The notes under the pieces were generated by a model. The model searched no databases and was not told the origin of the DNA. It worked only from the letters and a program-made list of their open reading frames with translations. Position numbers and translations under genes: made by a program. From Perca fluviatilis (lineage: Eukaryota; Chordata; Actinopteri; Perciformes; Percidae), in the NCBI RefSeq assembly GCF_010015445.1, contig NC_053121.1, positions 29,583,934-29,647,933 of the forward strand: a stretch of DNA of 64,000 bases, written 5' to 3'. This document shows positions 57,534 through 64,000 of this stretch, in pieces. Every line of letters begins with the position of its first letter. Within the stretch, counting starts at the first letter, position 1.

Positions 57534-58839
57534 ACATATTTAAAATAAAAGAATCTCTATATCCACACATTTCAGCACTAGCATGTGGCTTTTAACTGTA
57601 AATAGACATCCCAAAAGCGCTGCATGGGAAGGAGATGGTTCACTAAATGACCAGTCTTTTAAGTACTGAGTTTTTTCACTGAGGACAAATTACAAACAGC
57701 CTGTCTTATTTAGTTGCTAGTATGTTTGCTGGAATGTGTCCTTTCTGGTGAACTAGAGTGGTAACCTCTCACAAGTCACAAGTCATAAGCTGAAATTAAA
57801 GGCAGTTTGTTTTCTCTAGCTGGGCTTGATTAGCAAAGGAAACATGCGCTGCACATGCAACATTTATAAACTTTCTTAAGAGCATAAGTGCAGTTTACTT
57901 AGTTTCTTGTCACAGAGGCAAAAGGTCAGCAAGAGGTTGGTGTTTGGAGAAGCACATTAAATGTTGGTTTACCCCTCCGAGTTATTTTTGAGACTTTATT
58001 GACCACAGCTGGCTTCTGTATGACTAATGCTATATAATGCAGGAAGATTAAACCAGGGTTGGCAAATTATCACATTTAATTGTCCTAAGGCGCATTCCAT
58101 TAAAACATCAAGAGGCCTGTACACTGAGAAGGAAGAGAGTGATGTAAATTCATCTGCAAAATCTTTAGAGTTCAAGGAAATATAGAGTTTTTCAACCTCA
58201 TTTATGTGTTTGATTACCAAGTACTTTTCTGTGCAGTGAAGGGACACAACAGCTACATGAGCACTACGCAAAAGATGTCACATTAATCCATAACTCTTAA
58301 CCATCCCTTAAGCACAGTTTATTTGCCACAACTACAATATTTTCCTAAACCATAAACATAACCTAGTCACCATGTGCAGATATTGTAGTAGGAAGTGATT
58401 TTTAAAACATTGCATTGGAAAATAACAAATGTTGTCATTGGACGTAATCATATTGTTTGATGACGGGAACGTTAAAGTTTTTAAAAATAAAACAGCTACC
58501 ACTGTGCAATGAAAGGCAGTAAAGTAGATTCTGAAGTCTTCCCCATAAATCAAACTGCTGACTGATCAAGTTTTATTTGGTTTGGTTTACTGACCACATT
58601 CTAGCACCCTTATAAAAGAAAGAAACACCAGGCTTTGTCAGGGAGAAAACGATACTCCCTGATGCTTCTTCAGTCCAATAACCTCTTTTATGTTGGCATC
58701 CTATATCTGAACTAAGAAAAGCACAGACAAATATTTACATCTGCTACTCTGAATGTACAACGAAAGAACAACCGGTGCATCACAAAGTCAAAGATATCAC
58801 TGTGTTATCCTCTGCATTTCTGCATAGCCATGTGTCACA
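57534..58839. other. Unassigned AT-rich non-coding sequence
   Basis: No gene is seen. Short minus-strand frames (58001-58553) have no domain and lie in AT-rich DNA. Confidence 0.45.
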
Positions 58840-59150
58840 TCTCCCACAGCATGGTCCACTCATCATCGGCAGTAATTTGATTTTGTCGTCTACGATGACA
58901 ATGATGGCGATAATCCACGCTATGTATTCACAATGGAATATTTCCCAGTAGCCTCTATTGATCGGTACTGTTATTTGCCATGAGGATCAGTGTGATAATT
59001 AAAAACTAAACACATTTAGGATCTGACTTTCTAGCTTTTATTACCTCTGATAGTTCAGCAGGAAAAAGAAAAGGTCATATTGAGGATGGCCGATGGGTTT
59101 GACAGGTCCAGGTTTGTTTTGGATATGATGGATTCTAATTTATTGTATGA
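58840..59150. promoter_or_regulatory. Possible CNE-like block
   Basis: Unique mixed sequence: ggcagtaatttgattttgtc, atgatggcgataatccacgc, cctctattgatcggtactg, gtgtgataattaaaaactaa. A GATAATCC word is present. A weaker case than 35-39 kb. Confidence 0.27.
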
Positions 59151-59464
59151 AGACAGATTAGTTGGTGGCGATGTCTTTACAATAGACATCTATTGAAATG
59201 CCCAAAATGTGTGATAGGAGCTTTGGTGTGTTTGAGATTATATTGATGCCGTTTTTGCTTTACTCAACATCGCAGAACAGAGAAAATAGACAATTATAAG
59301 AAAGGGAAAAAAATCATAACATGCATCATAGTGCAATTTAGAGATGTAGTTAAAACTACTTAAAGTCCATATTAAACTCTGAGATCAGGTCTCATGATGC
59401 ACACAACCAAAAACCTTTACAGATGCTGGATCAAAAACTACACAATATTCTGATCATTTACTTT

Positions 59465-60177
59465 CGCAATATCATACTGAGAAAATTCTCAATTACAAGT
59501 AACAGTCCTGCATTGAAAATATTACTTGAGTACAAGTGCATCAATATCATCATCAAAATGTGAGAGTACTCATAATGCTGAAAAAGTGTTTAACTATTGT
59601 ATGATTGGATTATTATTACTGATGCATTCAAGTGTAATTTTACTGTTGTAGTTTGTAGAGGTTGAGCTTATTTGAACAATTATATATACTGTTGGGTAGT
59701 TTAATATATATTTACATACAAAATTATGCATTGTTATGTTGTTTAGTAAATAAAATCGTAGTTTGAAAAGTAACTAGTAGCCGTCAGATGAATGTAATTA
59801 AGTAAAAAGTATTATAGTTCCCTTTCAAACACTCAAACTTTTACAGCCCTAGAATTCAGAGTATTGATTAGAAGGATAACCCCTTGAGATGAATCATCTC
59901 ATTTTACAGGGGGTTCTTTATACAATTCTACAGGAAATACAAAATACATTCAAACATACACACACACACAACACTCCCAAGCCTAACTACTCCAACACCG
60001 ACTGAATATATAATAATAAATATAAACATGTAAGTAAACCCACAATAAGTTTGCATACATCCCAATTGTGCTACTATTTACAGTATATGCAAAAAGTAGC
60101 ATAAGATAGAAAAACCGTGTACAAGTATCTCAAATGTGTACTAAAGCACTAATATAGTCCATTACATTCCACCACTG
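59465..60177 (+). mobile_element. Common fish interspersed repeat, interrupted
   Basis: The segment shows a well-known motif series in order: TACTTGAGTACAAGTGCATC, GTGAGAGTACTCATAATGC, TATATACTGTTGGGTAGTTT, AAAGTAACTAGTAGCCGTCA, GAATGTAATTAAGTAAAAAG. After a foreign segment (59832-60088) come AAAAAGTAGCATAAGATAGA, AAGTATCTCAAATGTG and the end CATTACATTCCACCACTG. The left end is not resolved. There is no coding capacity. Class is uncertain; it is probably a MITE. Confidence 0.75.
59832..60088 (+). mobile_element. Repeat fragment nested inside the 59.5-60.2 kb repeat
   Basis: It contains ACCCCTTGAGATGAATCATC, TCATTTTACAGGGGGTTCTT and AGGAAATACAAAATACATTC then a CA patch, a motif order I know from another fish repeat. 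It splits the host repeat between its ...CCCTTTCAAACA and AAAAAGTAGC parts. Exact ends and class are uncertain. Confidence 0.55.
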
Positions 60178-60616
60178 ATGGACTGCTATCTTACCATTCC
60201 GTCTCAAACACAAATATAGTGTGTCTAACTGTGCTTGCAGATCCTATGTCATGTTCAGTGGTCTTGCAGTGAACTGGGTTCATACAGCAGGACAAAGACA
60301 CAACCGCAGCACATACAATCAATAAATCACATCGGTCAGTCAACACGACTAATAAGATCATAGCATCCAACATACCGAGGCTCTAACAAGTGATAACACA
60401 GTCCATATGGCAGGCAGATCAGAACCAGTTTTCTTTTTTCACTAGACTGTCTGCATGCGCTGCAAAAATTTACATTTTAACAATTCGTTTAATCTTGAGT
60501 TCAGACTTAAAATCTAAATGTAAAATTATGCCTATTATGTGCTCATGAATGTCAGCAGCTTCTTACTGAAACAGGAATCATCAAGTCACTTTATTTCAAG
60601 ATTTTCTCTTTTTCAG

Positions 60617-60880
60617 GTTAAGGGCTGCATGGAGGTTGATGTTTGGGGGTGCGCAGCTAAAGATGAATGGGCTAAGAAAAATCAGCTTCCCTCGCCGCTA
60701 TTTGGCAGCTGGGGCCCTCAATGGCTCCCTGAAGACGCAACACTTAAGAACCACAATAAGGTGGCAGGGGCTCTCCGCAGTCCAATAGCGCTGAACATGA
60801 TAGGAAAGTCTGTAATCCGAAATCACAGCTGTCTAGGCATTGTTACTGGGGACACAACAAGGGTCCAATAGCTCCCAGAG
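60617..60880 (+). other. Candidate exon or CNE
   Basis: The segment follows a strong acceptor-like run (gattttctctttttcag at 60600-60616) and ends at a donor-like junction CCCAGAG|GTAAAGG (60881). It is 264 bases long, a multiple of three, and open in the first frame for 84 codons before a TAG at 60869-60871. The peptide shows no domain. Composition is balanced against AT-rich flanks. Options are a terminal or non-coding exon, a lncRNA exon, or a CNE with chance splice-like borders. Confidence 0.22.
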
Positions 60881-60889
60881 GTAAAGGCA

Positions 60890-61324
60890 TGATGCCGGAG
60901 ATATCGGTAAGTTTCATGACAATACTTTATCACTTTTGTCTTCCAGGAAAAAACAAAAACAAAACTGGGCCAGCAGTCCATCTTCTATCAATAAAACCCT
61001 AGACACTGAAGTAGCTTTTAAACAAAACTATTTGTTTTTGCTGTCATATCATAGACATTTACGAAGTTATCTCTAAGGGTATGTATTATCCATGTGTTTG
61101 CCTATCAGTGTAGAATCCAAAGTCAGGCCAGGGAAAGTTTTACAATGAATTGTTCTCTTCCCTTAGTTCATACTGCCTTAATAGGGAGGCATCCAGACAG
61201 AGCACAACTGTACACACTGAATTGCCAAAAATCATACCACATTCTGTAAAGAAATAACATCTTAATATGTAGGTGATCTGATAAGATTAAGGTTTCTGTG
61301 TCTGACTGAAGTTTGCGGTGGTAA
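60890..61324. other. Unassigned AT-rich non-coding sequence
   Basis: No gene is seen. AT-rich unique DNA with a poly-A patch near 60950. Confidence 0.45.
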
Positions 61325-61890
61325 CAGAGTCAGATGAGAAGACTGGGTAACATTTACTGTAGATTGATACCACTCTGTCTGATGAATTTGAAGCAACAGT
61401 CTGTAAGCTTAGCTTAGTTTAGCACAAAGACTTGAAAACGGCGATAAACTTTGTAAATAAGTTATATCTCGTTGGTTTAATCTGTAAAGACTGTGTTAAA
61501 GCGACAATTTGCCATTTTAGGGCCCAATTGTCACTGTACATTTTGTTTCTCGGCCTTGCCGGTTGCCTGGCCACTGCTTCTAGCAAAGAAATAGTCTGGC
61601 ACATGACCCTTCACAAACTGGAAAATTGTCATCGTTACAATTCAGTTTTTTGTCTGTTAATTATGTGCAGCAGAGAGCTTTAGGTGCTGGTAGGCCGATT
61701 TTATTACTTTTGGACAGAGCCAGGCTAGCAGTTTCCCCCTGCTCCCAGTGTTTGGGCTAAGCTAAGCTAATTGACTGCAGCTTCATATTTAAAAGACAGT
61801 TATGAGAGTGGTATCGATCATCTTTTCTTACTCCCCACCAGAAAGCACAAATATAGCGAGAATATTTCCCAAAATGTCGAAGTATTGCCC
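61325..61890. mobile_element. Fold-back fish repeat
   Basis: The left arm words CAGATGAGAAGACTGG, GATTGATACCACTCTGTCTG and GCTTAGCTTAGTTTAGCACA recur inverted in the right arm as GGGCTAAGCTAAGCTAATTG, ATGAGAGTGGTATCGATCAT and CTTTTCTTACTCC. The centre carries CAAAGAAATAGTCTGGCACA and TGGACAGAGCCAGGCTAGCA. It ends AATATTTCCCAAAATGTCGA. I recognise the whole motif order as a very common percomorph repeat. No target duplication or transposase is seen. Confidence 0.75.
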
Positions 61891-61989
61891 CACTTTATTG
61901 TTGCAGAGGCCACCTTACTACTGAGCACCCCCAAGAGCACACAGTCCAACACAACTCACGAAAGCATTTTATCTCTCTAATAAATTAAC

Positions 61990-62560
61990 AGCGTGGCCAT
62001 AGGCCCTCGCCAGGAGCAAACACAAGCACTCCCCTGGGGAAGGCAATTTAAAGGGAGAGAGGAGGGGGACAGTGCATCAGGCCACCACTTGGACGGATCA
62101 AATCGACCTTAAAGACTATTCAGTGCAAGATGCAGCAGAAATTGATGGCCATGTATCAATGAGATGGAGACAATGAGGGTGAAAGGTAAATGTCCCAGGG
62201 TAGATGTTTGTGCATGTGCATGGCTGAAGTTTACATTGGGCCTCTCACTGTGTGCGTAAATCATGAATATCCTCGCAGCCACCGCTGTTTAAGGCCCCTT
62301 TGGAGCGATTTCACCTATTTTATTAAGCAGTAACAATTTATTAAATTCAGTGGAAGTGGATATATGGCATGCCATTGGAATGGATCCTTTCATACGTGAC
62401 CGAATCAGATGATGGATGTGGCATTACTAATCAAATTCATTGTGGTAGCCACTTGGGAATTTTGCCGGGTGAAAACAAGCCTTGCATGTTTATGAAATGC
62501 AACCAAATGACAATTATATCACAATCTTAAATTATACATGCTTTCTATGAACTCCAATAA
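61990..62560. promoter_or_regulatory. CNE-like region
   Basis: Unique balanced sequence directly after the fold-back repeat: caggccaccacttggacgga, gcgtaaatcatgaatatcct, ctattttattaagcagtaac, aatttattaaattcagtgga, attactaatcaaattcattg. AT-core words recur, with TTTATTAAG and ACTAATCAAAT. There is no frame with splice sites. Confidence 0.38.
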
Positions 62561-63129
62561 TAATTCATACAAGGGTGCACTATTAGTGAAACACTGGATA
62601 CTTTGTCTTTAGCTCACAAGAAAGTAAATCAAAAGGAGACTATCAACATGAATGATTGAAGATAAAATCATTAGACCATAACATGGACAAAGCCTCGATT
62701 GAGACACATCCATCTATCTCTCTCATCACTTCATTTTAATACCTTTTATATTTTAGCTAGAGTCTGGCTGACCCAACATGGTACATAAAAATAGCACATT
62801 TTGACATTTCATTGGTCAGTGTTTTCTTATCTGTACCATATTTCATAATTAACCTCTTGTTTTAATGTATTCCAGGGAGGAGAAAAGGCTGGAAATAATC
62901 AAACATATTCCAACATCTGAACTAAACCCATCTAAAATGTAAAGAAATGTAAATGCATTAACTGAGAAATTGCAATCGACAAGGATATCCCCTGCTGCGT
63001 TTTTTTTTTTTAACCTCAGCTGACTTGTTTGACAAACTGGTCAGTTAGGAGGTCTCCCATTTGAATAAGCAAAGCTCTGCTGTAATTGGGGTGCACATAT
63101 TTTGATCAAAAAAAAAAAAACACGAAAAG
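62561..63129. other. Unassigned AT-rich non-coding sequence
   Basis: No gene is seen. T (62999-63012) and A (63108-63120) homopolymers flank a unique segment. Confidence 0.45.
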
Positions 63130-63420
63130 ATGAATCACCACAAACCTTATTCGTCCAGCCAGACGAATGCGGAAATGAACCTGATTCCCAGATGTGTCGC
63201 CCAGCCCCCCAACCACCCCAACCCCCACTCCCAGTTATTCCTGTAACCTCTGAGACTATAAGGAAATGAAAAAGGATTAGTGGGACTCTGAATCAACGAA
63301 ATGACTTTAAATGACTTCTTCGGGTAGCCACAGGCCAGGCGCGCAGCATGTTTAAGTTGACATTTCAATTGTACAAGTAATTTGCATTCTATTTGACTCC
63401 AAATGACACCTCCATATTAA
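63130..63420. promoter_or_regulatory. Possible CNE-like block
   Basis: Unique balanced DNA with ccaaccaccccaaccccc (C-rich), aaaaaggattagtgggactc (GGATTA word) and acaagtaatttgcattctat. A 73-codon minus-strand frame has no domain. Confidence 0.3.
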
Positions 63421-64000
63421 GGATTCCAATAGCAGTTTTTGATTTCCTCAGTTCAAAGATGAGCCTAAGAAACGTGGCTTAATCAAGTTATGTAGAACTC
63501 CTGTCAATCTCCGACCAAAAAAAAAAAAAAATAACCCTCTAACAAGGTGAGGTCTTAACTTCAATCAAATTCTTAACGTGTCCACTCATGACACAAAGCA
63601 AATTTTCAACCATTGCACCACACCTTATTAAATAAAGATCACTAACGGAACACATGTATCTGTATTATGGAAATCTGGTGAAAATTAGAAAAAAGGAGGG
63701 AATGATTGCTTTGAGGTTATCACATGAAGCTGCAGACAGTGAGGTTTAAATCTGATGTGATCCTGTTGCTAAGATACTTGGTAATGTCACTGAAACATAA
63801 TTCTAATTGGTTGGAGTTCACGCATGTCTTCACATATTTTGTCACTGGGAGGATGGAGTCCATCCAGAGTATGGTTGTATTGTTTCCTACAGAATTATCA
63901 TTTAATCTCACAGTCAGAATTATGTGAAAAAGCGGAGTATAACATTTTATAATGGCAATTAACTACCTTTTTATAGTGGATGTTTGTGTTTTATTTAGTT
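63421..64000. other. Unassigned non-coding sequence to window end
   Basis: AT-rich unique DNA with an A homopolymer at 63519-63531. Antiparallel frames of about 65 codons (63720-63927) have no domain. No gene is seen. Confidence 0.45.

Noticed and set aside
57233..57595. Three overlapping frames of 72-103 codons on both strands
   Set aside because: They translate the internal units of the palindromic MITE at 57270-57527.
1..64000. CRISPR array, operon or prokaryotic genes
   Set aside because: No regularly spaced repeats, no ribosome binding sites, no dense coding; the sequence is of vertebrate type.

Overview
This window looks like vertebrate, most likely percomorph teleost, non-coding DNA. 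Three things point there. There are many long CA/TG microsatellites. There is no dense coding, and there are no operons or ribosome binding sites. Several short interspersed repeats match families I know from perch-like fish genomes. Family recognition is from memory and from visible ends (terminal inverted repeats, target-site duplications, tRNA-like promoter boxes), not from a search. No protein-coding gene, rRNA, true tRNA gene, CRISPR array or virus could be supported in 64 kb. The open reading frames on both strands are short and mostly come from simple repeats. The one long exception (6913-7635, 240 codons) has no recognisable domain.

Layout. 0-8 kb: a palindromic element, a long TG tract, a piggyBac-like MITE, a tRNA-derived SINE on the minus strand, then a G+C-balanced block (about 7.0-8.05 kb) carrying the long ORF. 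8-30 kb: mostly unique sequence with AT-rich spacers, several blocks resembling conserved non-coding elements (CNEs), large microsatellites at 14.2, 16.6-16.8 and 21.6 kb, a 34-base C run at 17.7 kb, G-run and purine tracts at 25.0 and 27.8 kb, and a weak candidate 5' exon at 26.5-26.7 kb. 30-34.7 kb: a cluster of non-autonomous hAT-type elements. 35-44.5 kb: mostly unique, transposon-poor sequence with the densest CNE-like blocks, broken by one nested repeat at 42.5-43.05 kb. 44.9-46.3 kb: probable old repeat. 46.7-49 and 52.4-52.95 kb: more CNE-like sequence, with a second, oppositely oriented piggyBac-like MITE at 50.5 kb. 54.5-61.9 kb: three or more well-delimited elements, two with perfect target-site duplications, another nested repeat and a fold-back element. 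60.6-60.9 kb is a candidate exon or CNE. 62-63.4 kb is again CNE-like.

Best reading (inference): an intergenic or very long intronic regulatory landscape of a teleost, probably next to a developmental regulator that I cannot name from this sequence. Non-autonomous DNA transposons and SINEs have accumulated mainly between the CNE-like blocks. Conservation was not tested here, so every CNE-like call rests only on sequence texture: unique, mixed composition, free of simple repeats and rich in homeodomain or SOX-like words.
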